The notes under the pieces: generated by a model
Database searches by the model: none
What the model saw: only the letters and a program-made list of their open reading frames with translations
Told to the model about the DNA's origin: nothing
Source: Leucobacter coleopterorum
GTDB taxonomy: Bacteria; Actinomycetota; Actinomycetes; Actinomycetales; Microbacteriaceae
Direction: 5' to 3'
Assembly: GCF_011382985.1 (NCBI RefSeq)
Contig: NZ_CP049933.1
Coordinates: forward strand, 2,790,001 to 2,854,000
Length of the DNA: 64,000 bases
Program-made: the position numbers and the translations under genes
Part shown: piece by piece, positions 20,388 through 29,803 of the stretch
Layout: the number at the start of each line of letters is the position of its first letter
Numbering within the stretch: position 1 is the first letter of the stretch

Positions 20388-21990
20388 GGGGTCCTCCTGG
20401 TTGTGTGGATCGCGGCAACGGCGCTGAGACTGTGGGTTCTGCGATGCGCACCCGAGCTCCGACCGGATCACGATCAGAACCCTCCGAAAGCCTACTGAAC
20501 TCTACAGCGAGCCCAAATTGAGAGGCCTCGACCGCCACCTCTTCTTGAGTGAGGTGCCACCCGCTTGGATCATCAGTGGTGATGTCTGCGACCGGGTGAG
20601 AGTGAAAAGTAAGGAACGCCGCGCCACCGCTGCGCAGAGCCATGCGTGCAATGCGCCAAACGTTTGGTCGAGCATCATGACCCAGCTCTTCAATGAGGTG
20701 GTTCGCAACGACGCTAAACGGACCGGTGATTGCAAATCTGCGGGTGAGCGCAATCGATTGCAACCGATTCAGGTTGAGTCGCCCAAAGGAAAGATTAGGC
20801 AGCTCGAGTGCGGCAGCACGGCGCAACGCGGCAGTAGAAAAGTCGAGGCCCAGAACTCGGCGTGCTGGATCCGCGGCTGCGATTTCGCGCGTGAGAGTTC
20901 CCTGCCCCGAGCCGAGATCCACCACAGTCGAGCAACCAAGCTCCCGGGAAGCTAACCACTCACGACCGGTCCGCCATTCCGAGTCGGCCTCGGCGCTCGC
21001 ACCATTCGTCGACTCCGCAAACCGGTCGTCCCAGTACTCTCGTTGAAAATTGAATCCGCCAAACCACCGTTCGAAGCGCCGCCTGGTCTCAAGCGGCGTC
21101 ACGATCTTGAAACCGGGAATCGGACGGCGCCAGTTCTCGTCATAGTTGATTGTGAGCCAGTGGTCGACGTCTGCCGGGGCCGGAAACTCGAAGCCGTCGA
21201 TCACGACGGAACTAAAGGGCAGCATCTGAGACTCGGCCATTGGGGCACGCACGTGGAACGGCTGATTGATGCAGCCATCCTGCGTGAAGAAGGCGGCGAA
21301 TACATCGATGTAGTAGTCCTGATCCGCGGGAGATCCTGAATCATCGGCGACACCCTGAAACGACAGCTGCATATGAGCCGCGCTGTGGTGCAGAACGCGG
21401 TACCCCAGCTCGGCCAAGCGGCGCCCGACTCTGAGAGCCTCGAGTGCCACGTCCACCGGGTGGGTGTGAGTCGAAAGGTACGCAATATCGGCGTCGTCAT
21501 CGTGCGGCAAAAGTTTACCGTCGCGCACACCACCGAGCAGCGTTCCGCCAACCACAAATGGTCGCAGCCCAAAGTCATCAAGATGAGCGACAAGCTCTGT
21601 CGCTTGTTCGAGAATGCGGCGCTGGGAGCTGACCCCCATCGCTTCAAGGGACCGCCCGAGCCGGCCCCACTTGTTCACCATGAGTTGGCGTCCGTGTTCG
21701 TCCACAACACGAGTTGAGTGCGGCTGCTCGTCAAACCGCGCGTCACACGCGGCCAGTTCAATGTGGCTTGCCGAATCAACAACTGTGACGCGCGCGCGCC
21801 CTGTGAGGTGGGGCTGAAGCGCGGTCGGCCAATTAACACCCAAGGAAGTCAGCTGCGCGACCTCAGAGCTACTCACGTCGATGGACCAGATTCTGCGACC
21901 GTCAAAACAGACGTCCAACGAAGCGGTTCCCGCGGGAATCGCTTCAAGCTGGAGGCGGGTATTCGTAACCCGTAGCGCCGGGTGATTCAA
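20374..21990 (-). CDS. LicD-type phosphotransferase fused to a SAM methyltransferase
   Basis: The 538-residue protein has a beta-rich N-terminal ~110 residues. A LicD/nucleotidyltransferase-fold domain follows: VVGGTLLGGVRDGKLLPHDDDADIAY at about 143-168, with the catalytic acidic cluster. After a bridge (RREYWDDRF-like segment) comes a class I SAM-dependent methyltransferase (VVDLGSGQGTLTREIA; LGLDFSTAALRRAA). LicD proteins transfer phospho-substituents such as phosphocholine onto teichoic acids and glycans. A fused methyltransferase suggests that the transferred group, or the glycan end, is methylated. It starts at TTG 21990, overlapping the DUF2304 stop (TTGA). It forms an operon with the preceding GT2-DUF2304 pair and acyltransferase copy 2. 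Confidence 0.85.
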   Translation of the reverse strand: MNHPALRVTNTRLQLEAIPAGTASLDVCFDGRRIWSIDVSSSEVAQLTSLGVNWPTALQPHLTGRARVTVVDSASHIELAACDARFDEQPHSTRVVDEHGRQLMVNKWGRLGRSLEAMGVSSQRRILEQATELVAHLDDFGLRPFVVGGTLLGGVRDGKLLPHDDDADIAYLSTHTHPVDVALEALRVGRRLAELGYRVLHHSAAHMQLSFQGVADDSGSPADQDYYIDVFAAFFTQDGCINQPFHVRAPMAESQMLPFSSVVIDGFEFPAPADVDHWLTINYDENWRRPIPGFKIVTPLETRRRFERWFGGFNFQREYWDDRFAESTNGASAEADSEWRTGREWLASRELGCSTVVDLGSGQGTLTREIAAADPARRVLGLDFSTAALRRAAALELPNLSFGRLNLNRLQSIALTRRFAITGPFSVVANHLIEELGHDARPNVWRIARMALRSGGAAFLTFHSHPVADITTDDPSGWHLTQEEVAVEASQFGLAVEFSRLSEGSDRDPVGARVRIAEPTVSAPLPRSTQPGGPHDSA

Positions 21991-22376
21991 AGCCGCGGCT
22001 GATCCTCAGCCGAGGATTTCGAGTCTCGCGCAGCCGGCATCGGTTCAAGCGGCCGCTGCAGCGCCAGTGTCCGAGCGAGCTGGGTAATCTGCGTGTCCTG
22101 CGCGCTGCGCCTGCGGGCCGCCTGCAGTGAGTTACCAATAAAGACAATGATGAAGGCATAAAGCAGCAGATCCGCACCTCGACCGATGCCGACACTGACC
22201 GCGAGTTCGTTGACGATGCCGGGAAAGATAACAGCAACGATGGCCGCGGCAAGAAAGAGCATCAGCGCGAGTGTGCGGATCGCCTGGGTGCGCGCGGATC
22301 CACCCGAGCGGAGCAGCATGATCCCAAACAGCACAAAAACGACGATGAGAATTGACTTAATAATGATCTGGTCCAT
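21987..22376 (-). CDS. DUF2304 small membrane protein
   Basis: A 129-residue protein with three hydrophobic helices (ILIVVFVLFGIMLL; LALMLFLAAAIVAVIF; LLLYAFIIVFIG) and a basic, charged tail. DUF2304 proteins habitually pair with a DPM1-like GT2, and are thought to help or anchor polyprenyl-phosphate sugar synthesis or flipping. That partner ends six bases upstream (22383). The gene also overlaps the LicD gene. It is intact, unlike its counterpart at 32729. Confidence 0.88.
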   Translation of the reverse strand: MDQIIIKSILIVVFVLFGIMLLRSGGSARTQAIRTLALMLFLAAAIVAVIFPGIVNELAVSVGIGRGADLLLYAFIIVFIGNSLQAARRRSAQDTQITQLARTLALQRPLEPMPAARDSKSSAEDQPRL

Positions 22377-22382
22377 ACTGGC

Positions 22383-23066
22383 CTACTTCACGAACAGTTC
22401 GCTTAGAATATTGACGGAGTTCCAGAGCGACTGCCCCTTCGCACGCGAGTAGTCAGTGTAGATGATGTGCACCGGTTCTTCTGCATAGCGCAGGTGTCGT
22501 TTGCCAATCTGGGCAACGATCTCACTCGCGTGGGCCATGCGATTTTGGCGGATCTGAATCTTATTTACCGCTTCGCGGTTCAGTGCACGCAGCCCGTTGT
22601 GCGCGTCAGTGAGCTTGACCCCGGTACTGAGGCGCTCAAACCATACGGCAGCCCTAAGCACGATCCTCTTCATGAAGCCCGGCTTTGTGCGCCCGTCGAG
22701 AAAACGTGAACCAACCACAATGTCGAGTGGCTCGTTACGAAGGCGAGCAACCATGCGCTCGGCGTCTTCGGTGCGGTGTTGGCCATCGGAGTCGAACGTC
22801 ACGAAGTACTCGGCACCTGGCTGCTCAGCCGCAAAGTCGAGGCCCGTCTGCAGCGCGGCGCCCTGCCCAAGGTTGATGGGGTGGCAGACAACGTACGCAC
22901 CACCCGCACGTGCTTCCTCGATAGAGTCATCGCTGCTGCCGTCATCAATGCATACGATGTTGGGGAAGGTTTCGCGAGCCCGCTCGACAACCTCACGCAC
23001 CACTTGGGCCTCATTATAAAGGGGCACGACGAGCCAGGTGTCCGCATTGCGCGGTACAGCAGCCAT
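22383..23066 (-). CDS. DPM1-like GT2 polyprenyl-phosphate sugar synthase
   Basis: A 227-residue soluble GT-A enzyme with WLVVPLYNEAQ, CIDDGSSDDS, NLGQGAALQTGLDFA and the DXD-type motif TFDSDGQH, then VVGSRFLDGRTKPGF. This is the set seen in dolichol/polyprenyl-phosphate mannosyl or glucosyl synthases. It would load a sugar onto undecaprenyl phosphate for use outside the membrane. ATG 23066 is chosen because AAGGA lies seven bases before it; the ATG at 23081 has no such site. It is followed at once by its DUF2304 partner. Confidence 0.88.
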   Translation of the reverse strand: MAAVPRNADTWLVVPLYNEAQVVREVVERARETFPNIVCIDDGSSDDSIEEARAGGAYVVCHPINLGQGAALQTGLDFAAEQPGAEYFVTFDSDGQHRTEDAERMVARLRNEPLDIVVGSRFLDGRTKPGFMKRIVLRAAVWFERLSTGVKLTDAHNGLRALNREAVNKIQIRQNRMAHASEIVAQIGKRHLRYAEEPVHIIYTDYSRAKGQSLWNSVNILSELFVK

Positions 23067-23103
23067 GGGTGTGTCCTTCATGCTATTCAGAGGTGTGGAT
23101 ACT

Positions 23104-24227
23104 TCAGTCTAGTTCGTGTGTGCCCCCGACCGCCGCGCACACTTCAACGAACTGCTGGGCACGAGCGGGCCAGGTCCAGCTTTCAATGAGCTCGTGGGGG
23201 CCGGGCTGCCAGGATCCCGCAGAACCGCGGTCACCGCTTCCACAAGTGACGCGGTATTTTTCTCGTCAGTTATCGTAACGTTTGCGCCCTGCTCTTTCAG
23301 AGTCGCCGCACCCGGCACCGAATAGGTCACGACGCGTCCTCCCTCGGCAATTGCCTCAAGGAGTGTGGTCTGAAACCCCTCTGAGAGTGTTGTTGGGTTT
23401 ACGAGTGTTGCACCTTGCAAGGCCTCACGCACCTCGCTCTGGGACACGCGGCCGCGCACCGACACGATGTCCTCCACCCCCAGCGAAGCGGCAAGCGCAC
23501 GCAGCGACGCCATGTCGGCTCCATCACCCAGCACTTCTGCTGTAAGTTCAGGATGAACGGGGCGGATTGCTGCGACCACCTCAAGAAACTCCCGCCAGCC
23601 CTTTCCTGCGACAAGCCTGCCGACAAACACGAGGTGAGCCTGGCGAGCGGATGATCCTGAACCGGCTGCGTCCGTCACAGAAACCGCATCAACCGCGTTG
23701 TAAAACACCTCGCCGTCGACGTCGGCGAGCCTGTGGATGAAGGCCGTCACATTCTCTGAGACCCCGAGTACCCGGTCGGCGCTGCGCAGCACCCTGCGTC
23801 CGAGGGTGAAGTCCACAAGACGACTCGCGAAGCGAATAACCGCCGAATCGCTCGCAACGTGATCGCTGCCGTGCTCTGTGTGAATGAGCGGCAGCCCAGC
23901 GGCACGCGCTGCACGCATGCCGACGTAGCTCATCGGAAAGAACCGGGTGTGCACCGAAACAACGTCAATTTCGCGCTGCCGCAGCAGCCCGGTGAGCTGC
24001 CTGCGCGTGCCCAGCGAGGGGAACCCCAGAATGTCTGCGACCCGAAAGTGTTCTGGCAGGGTAAGAATCTCGACCCCGTTGACGTGAGACCAGCCCGGCT
24101 CCGTGCCGAGCGTCACGACAAGTACCTCGTGTCCCATTCGGGTCAGCTCCGTGGCGAGTGAGCGCACGTGCAGTTCAACTCCCCCGGTACGCGGAGGATA
24201 GTTGTTGACGACAAAAGCGATGCGCAC
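23104..24227 (-). CDS. GT4 glycosyltransferase (one-base frameshift near the C-terminus)
   Basis: GT-B retaining transferase, 374 residues once one base is restored. Features: NNYPPRTGGVELHVRSLA at the N-terminus, HTEHGSDH, LVFVGRLVAGKGWREF, and the nucleotide-sugar motif TLSEGFQTTLLEAIAEG near 290. The frame as given runs on into a basic nonsense tail. Adding one base to the G run at 23196-23200 gives HELIESWTWPARAQQFVEV and a stop at 23104, a normal GT4 end. GTG 24227 has AGGTGA upstream. Donor and acceptor are unknown. It is divergent from the other GT4 at 24337. Confidence 0.88.
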
Positions 24228-24243
24228 GAAATTTTCACCTTGC

Positions 24244-24282
24244 CTTGCTGAATTGTTGAGTTGCCGACTTGCTGAGTGTTGA
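24244..24282. repeat. Direct repeat in the divergent GT4/GT4 promoter region
   Basis: CTTGCTGAATTGTTGA (from 24244) and CTTGCTGAGTGTTGA (from 24268) are near-identical copies 24 bases apart, on the same face of the helix. They lie between two divergent starts (24227, 24337), so they could be a binding site for a shared regulator. Confidence 0.35.
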
Positions 24283-24336
24283 TCCTGTCATTCGATACTA
24301 GGGTGATGAGCGACTGTTCCAACACAGGAGGACCCC

Positions 24337-25433
24337 GTGCGCATCATGTATGTCTGCACCGACGCCGATATTGGCGGTGCAGAGCGCCTGCTTGCACTGC
24401 TCGGCAGGCACGCTGACCCGCGAGACGAAAGCTGCCTCGTGGTACTGATGCAGCGGGGCACACTGAGCGACGAGCTTGACGCAGCCTTTGACAGGGTCGT
24501 TTACCTCGACACCCCTCCCACCTCGCGAGACATCTTCCGCATGGTGCGCGGACTCAACGCGCAGATTCGCGACTTTGAACCAGATATCGTGTCATCGCAC
24601 CTCTTTCACGCCGATCTCGTGACGGCTCTCGCTAGCACAAGAGCACCGCGCACGACGACCGTGCACACGCACGGATTTGGCCCGGGCGATCATCCGCTCA
24701 CCAAACTCATCGCGCGAGCAGTCGGTGCGCTTTCCTTCCGGTTCGACGCTGTGATTCCGTCAAGCGACAGTGACGACATGGCGCAGTTTATTCGCGCGTT
24801 GCGCATGAAGAACGTGCGCACCCCCATCTTGAACGGTGCCGAGATCCCACCCGCCGCAACCTTTGATCCCGCGGCCCGCAGCTTTCTTTCCCTCGCCCGC
24901 AACCACCCGGTCAAGGGGCACAACGTGCTCTTCGGCGCTTTTGCCGACATAGCCGAGCACATACCCGACTGGAGGTTACGGGCCTACGGACCGGGGTCGT
25001 TCCCGACGATCCGCGCATGGTGAACGTACTGCGCGAGTCGGGTGCAAGCGAGCTTGCGGCGGCGGGCAGGATCACGCTCGACGGACCCACCTCTCACCCC
25101 AACGAGGTACTGGCGCGCTCTTCGGCTCTCGTTATCTCAAGCCTCTACGGTGAAACCTCTCCGCTTGTAGGGGCCGAGGCAGCGGGCAACGGTGTACCCG
25201 TCATCACGAGTGACATCGGCAACTGCCGCCAGTTCGTTGATGACCCGCGCTTCGCTGTGCCAGCGGGGGATCGCGTCGCGCTCGCCGCCGCAATGCTCAA
25301 CTATGCGCGAATGAGTGACGCCGAGCGTCGAGCCCTGAGCCAGTCAGCCCGGAAGAGAGCAGAAAAAATGTACAGCCCTGAGAGGGTAGCGCAGAGCTAT
25401 CGCGCCGAGTTCGCTGAGCTGGTAAGCCAGTGA
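24337..25433 (+). CDS. GT4 glycosyltransferase (one-base frameshift in the middle)
   Basis: The N-terminal Rossmann half (MYVCTDADIGGAERLLALL; HTHGFGPGDHP) and the C-terminal donor-binding half (SSLYGETSPLVGAEAAGNG) lie in different frames. One G added to GGGG at 24993-24996 links YGPG to VPDDPRMVNVL and gives 365 residues. GTG 24337 has AGGAGG six bases before it, one of the best ribosome sites in the window. The stop overlaps the following flippase start (GTGA). Confidence 0.88.
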
Positions 25434-26656
25434 GCAGTGCAGGAGGTGGTGTGCTCTCGCGAACCGTCATCTCAACTATCGGGATGGGCGTGCAGGGGCT
25501 TGCGCGTTTCGCGTATACGCTGATAATCGGCAATATTGCAAGCAAGGAAAGCCTTGGCGAGATTAGTGCTCTGCTCTCTCTCTCAGTATTTGCTTCGCTC
25601 TTCTGGCCAGCTGCAGCAGGTGTTGCGGCCTCCCGATTCATTCCGGATCTCAAGTTGTCAGAAACCGCAATAGCCGTACTAAAACGCAGCTTCATAATAG
25701 CTGTCTTGATTCTGGCGGTACTCACAGCACCAGTCACATATTTTCTCGGTAGCGACTTGTCAGAAGTTTTCGGAACAGTAGCGCTTGTTATAAGTTACTC
25801 CGGGTACGTGTTCGTGCGTGGCGTCCTTCTGGGAGAAGATCGGATCATTCGAGCAACCGTAATTGATACGATCACTTCGTTTATAGCAATCACCATACTC
25901 GTCCTGGTGTTGTTCGCTGGTTGGCACTGGGCGACACTGTTACCACTAACGATCTCATACTTGGTCTTTACTCTCGTAAGTTGGCCGAAGGGTGGCCGTG
26001 TTAGAACCTCCGCGATGCGCCGTGAAGTGCTCCTTTTCACGAGAGACTCTACGTTAGCGATGATCGCAACTGGCGGACTACTTCCTGTAACGATGCTATT
26101 TGTGCGTGCTTTCGACACTCCGACAGTGGCAGGTCTCTTTGCAGCCGGATTATCTCTTGCAACCCCTGCAAACCTCTTAGCACAATCAGTTAATCAAGTA
26201 CTTGTCCCCCATTTCGCTCGAATGCTGGGTGGACCCATTAGCTCCATGCGACGCTCGCAACTGCACGTGTTTCTGGTCTCTCTCGTCGGCTTCGTTGCAG
26301 TCTTTGGACTATTGATATGGCTTTCACCTTGGATCTTGGATACGTTCTTCCAAGGAGAGTACAATGATGGCTTGGCAAGCATGCAAGTGATGCTCGTTGT
26401 GGTCGGTATGATGTCACTGATGGCTGCACCTTCAGCGTATCTTGTCGCAACCGGCAGGCAGGGCCTCTACGCTCGCATCTGGTTGGTCGCCACGATCCTC
26501 GGCATTCTGGTGATGCTTCTAGCGGCACCGACCATGGGGCAGTGGGGCGCGGTAGCCGGATTCGTGCTGGGAGGAATTGGCGGCTCCCTCGCGGTGGTTG
26601 TCTGCGGCTTGACACTCGCCCCGCGAACCCTCCAGCCTGATCCCGCGCCAGAGTAA
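25430..26656 (+). CDS. Polysaccharide flippase (MATE/Wzx-like), compositionally atypical
   Basis: A 408-residue polytopic protein with about twelve helices and a repeated-unit architecture of the MATE/Wzx superfamily (SRTVISTIGMGVQGLARFAY; LFAAGLSLATPANLLAQSVN). It would move lipid-linked glycans outward. GTG 25430 overlaps the GT4 stop. Between about 25490 and 26440 the DNA is visibly richer in A/T and in rare codons (ATA, TTA, AGA) than its neighbours, while both ends match the surrounding style. This suggests a transferred or recombined core. The gene is intact. Confidence 0.85.
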   Translation: MSSAGGGVLSRTVISTIGMGVQGLARFAYTLIIGNIASKESLGEISALLSLSVFASLFWPAAAGVAASRFIPDLKLSETAIAVLKRSFIIAVLILAVLTAPVTYFLGSDLSEVFGTVALVISYSGYVFVRGVLLGEDRIIRATVIDTITSFIAITILVLVLFAGWHWATLLPLTISYLVFTLVSWPKGGRVRTSAMRREVLLFTRDSTLAMIATGGLLPVTMLFVRAFDTPTVAGLFAAGLSLATPANLLAQSVNQVLVPHFARMLGGPISSMRRSQLHVFLVSLVGFVAVFGLLIWLSPWILDTFFQGEYNDGLASMQVMLVVVGMMSLMAAPSAYLVATGRQGLYARIWLVATILGILVMLLAAPTMGQWGAVAGFVLGGIGGSLAVVVCGLTLAPRTLQPDPAPE

Positions 26657-26733
26657 TAGCACCTAGAATCTTGTGTGACCTCGCGTACCCACAAACCGAG
26701 CACACGTCCCAACCTTTTGGAGCCGCCCGCAGC

Positions 26734-28226
26734 ATGTTCACGCCCAAGCGCACGCTCGCCGTTATCGGCATTCTGCTCGCCACACTCGTAACGTTTGGCG
26801 CGTGGGCACTGTCGTCTCCTATCGGAGCGACTCCCGACGAAGACTTTCACCTCGCGAGCATCTGGTGCGGTAGTGGCGAACGTGAGGGCTCTGCGGTGAG
26901 GGCTCAGTCGCAGATAACCGCGCCATTCCCGACAAGATCAAACAATCAATCTGCTACGCGCACAACGATGAAAAGAGCGCCGCGTGCCAGGGCGAAAACT
27001 TCCAAGATAGCGGCTTTCAACTGGTCGACTCCCGCCGCGTAAACTCCAACGGCCAGTACCCCACGGGGTACTACTTCTGGTCGTCATTCTTTGCCAGTGA
27101 CAACCTGGTCGTGTCAACAATGGCGCTTCGGTTCACTCAGGCGCTGCTGTTTAGCGGCCTGGTCGCTGCGACAGCGCTGCTGCTGCCACGGGCAAACCGA
27201 CCGTCACTGCTCGGGGCGATCGCGATTACCTTCGTGCCGCTCGGCATGTTTCTTATTCCCTCCGTCAACCCGAGCGGGTGGGCAATCGCGTCGGGGGCGC
27301 TGCTGTTTCCGACCCTCGTGGGTTACCTCACGACCACGGGTTGGCGTAGCAGGGCCTTGGGCGCGCTCGCGGTGCTGGCCGGGTTGCTTGGCCTCGGCGC
27401 TCGCGGCGACAGCGCCGCCTACGCTGTGGTGGCCGTACTTGCAGCGCTCGTGATCACGTTCAAACGCAGCCGCGAGTACGCGTTGCGCGCGATCCTGCCC
27501 GTTGCGATTTCAATCGCGGCGGTCGTCACGTTTGTCACCGCCGGGCAGACCGGTCTTGCGCTCGAGGGCATGACACAGAAGGGCTTTGACTCGATCTCGC
27601 CCGGAAAAATGCTGGCAGAGAACATCTTCGCGCTCCCCGAGCTTTACGCTGGGGTACTTGGCCAAAACTTCGATTCGAGCGACTACGCCGGTCTCGGCTG
27701 GCTCGACACGCCTCTCCCGGCCTCCGTGTGGGCACTGACGACTTTCGTGTTTGCTGGCGTGATCTTTCTTGCGTTCCGACGTTTTGAGCCGCGCCGCGCA
27801 ATCGCGCTCACCGGAGTTGCGCTCGCCGCAGCTGCGATCCCGCTCTACATCCTTTTCCAGGGTCACGTGCCGATCGGGTTCCAGGTTCAGCCGCGCTATG
27901 TGATGCCGCTGCTCGTTCTGTTCGCGGCAGTGGCGCTCTCGCCGAGCCCGCAGGGAACGGTTGTGTTGGATCGGCTGCCTAAGTTCACACAGATCCAGTT
28001 CTGGATCGTGGTGTTGCTGCTGAGCGTTGCGAACTCGGTGGCGCTCTTCATTAACATGCGGCGCTACGTGTCGCCCGGCAACTTTAATCTCAATAATGCG
28101 GATTGGTGGTGGCAAGCAGCGCCGCAACCCATGACCGTGTGGTTTGTAGGCTCGCTCGCCTTTGCCGTGCTGGTTTTCTTCCTGATGAGAAAGCTACAGC
28201 GAGATCGCCTGGAGGTGATCGCATAA
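26734..28226 (+). CDS. DUF2142-like GT-C membrane protein, copy 1 (one-base frameshift)
   Basis: The first helix (AVIGILLATLVTFGAWAL) is followed by SPIGATPDEDFHLASIWCGSGE, whose acidic residues recall the catalytic loop of GT-C glycosyltransferases. The frame breaks at GGG 26886-26888. Restoring one G continues GLCGEGSVADNRAIPDK to YYFWSSFFASDN and joins the long downstream frame (about 370 residues, ten helices), for 497 residues in total. DUF2142 proteins cluster with teichoic acid and rhamnan genes, and probably transfer sugars from polyprenyl phosphate outside the cell; no substrate is proven. The stop overlaps copy 2 (TAATG). Confidence 0.85.
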
Positions 28227-29803
28227 TGTCGGTGTCTGAAACTAGTGTTGCGGTGACTGAAACAGCCCCAAGGCCCTGGAAGTTCGCTCAAAACGTCCGA
28301 TCTTGATTGGTTTGCTCGCCGTTTTGCTCATGGTGCTCGCCTTTGGGGCCTGGGCACTCGCTTCACCTGTCGGCGCAAGTCCCGACGAAGACTTCCACCT
28401 GGCCAGTATTTGGTGCGGCAGCGGCGAACGCGAGGGACTGTGTGGCCCCGGCAGCACCGCTGATTCCCGCATGGTGCCCGACAACATCGAGCGGGCAATC
28501 TGTTACGCACACGAGCCCGACGTGAGCGCTGCTTGCCAGGGCAAGAACTTTTTGGACGGCGAATTTGGTCTCACCGACTCGGATCGTGTGAACGGTGACG
28601 GCCTCTACCCTCGGGTTACTACTTCTGGACCTCGTTGTTTGCCGGTGACAACATGGTTATCTCGACCTTGTTTATCCGCTTCGCTCAGGCGCTACTCTTC
28701 TCCGCACTAGCGGTGGGGCTGTGGGCGCTGCTGCCACGCGAGAACCGCCTTGCCTATGTTGGTGGCATCATCGCCACGTTTGTGCCGTTTGGCATGTTCC
28801 TCATCCCATCCATCAACCCGAGTGGGTGGGCAATCTCGTCGGCTGTGCTGTTGCTTCCCTCGCTTATTGGGTACATGAGCACCACCGGTTGGCGCTCTTG
28901 GGCGCTTGGTGGATACGCCGTGTTTGCAGCGCTACTCGGGCTCGGGCCCGCGGTGACGCCGCCGCCTACACAGCGATTGCGGTGCTCGCAGCGCTGGTGC
29001 TCACCTTCGAGAAGTCCCGGGCGTTCTTCGTGCGTGCGATCCTGCCCCTTGCTTTGATGGTGTTTGCTGCTTTTGCCTTCTTGAGCGCAAATCAAACGGG
29101 ATCGGCCCTCAGCGGAGGTATGGCACTGAACGATGCGGCTGAGATTCCGAAACGTGCGCTTATCGCGATCAACCTCTTCGATCTGCCCGAGTTGTTCTTC
29201 GGAATCGTTGGTCAGAATTTCGACGGCAGTCCGTATTCGGGTCTTGGCTGGCTCGATACGCCGATGCCCGGTCTTGTGTGGTTCTCGACGACAGCGGTAT
29301 TGGCAGGTGTGCTGTTTGTGGCTCTCGCCCGATCCGACTGGCGCAAGACCATCGCGCTCGTGGGAGTTGGGCTCGCGACGGTCGCTATTCCGATGCTGTT
29401 GCTCGTGCAGAACGGTGTGACCGTTGGCTGGCAGGTGCAACCGCGTTACATCATGCCACTCCTCATCATGTTTGTGATTGTTGCGCTGATGCCGACGCGT
29501 GATCGCGGAAGTGTTGTCAGCGGAGCGCCTGTGTTCAGGCAGCCGACATTTAGCCTCGTTCAGGCTGGGGTTGCAGCGGGGTTATTGACGGTCGCGAACT
29601 CGGTCGCACTCTTCTGCAACATGCGTCGCTACGTCGCACCCGGCGAGTTGGATCTCAACGGTGCTGCCGAGTGGTGGTGGCGAGTCGGTCCGTCACCCAT
29701 GATGGTGTGGGGCACAGGAACGCTCGCGTTTGCGCTACTCGCCGCCCTGCTGCTCTGGATCGCGAGTTCGCAGCGCCGCAAGGTGAACGACGGCGCCGAG
29801 TAG
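28226..29803 (+). CDS. DUF2142-like GT-C membrane protein, copy 2 (three one-base frameshifts)
   Basis: A tandem paralogue of copy 1, with SPVGASPDEDFHLASIWC followed by the same order of helices. Three losses are needed to explain it: near 28272-28276 (joins ETAPR to LEVRSKRPILIG), CCC 28608-28610 (joins DGLYP to SGYYFWTSLFAGDN) and GGG 28944-28946 (joins LLGLG to ARGDAAAYTAIA). With all three restored it has 526 residues. Some stretches match copy 1 almost word for word (AQALLFS, NPSGWAI, RCYV-like RRYV end). Its last 69 bases overlap the convergent flippase. It probably adds a different sugar, or uses a different acceptor, from copy 1. Confidence 0.85.

Noticed and set aside
24993..24996. 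Programmed frameshifting as an explanation for the split genes
   Set aside because: The break sites share no slippery heptamer or following pseudoknot, occur in many unrelated families, and all have the same direction; missing bases explain them more simply.
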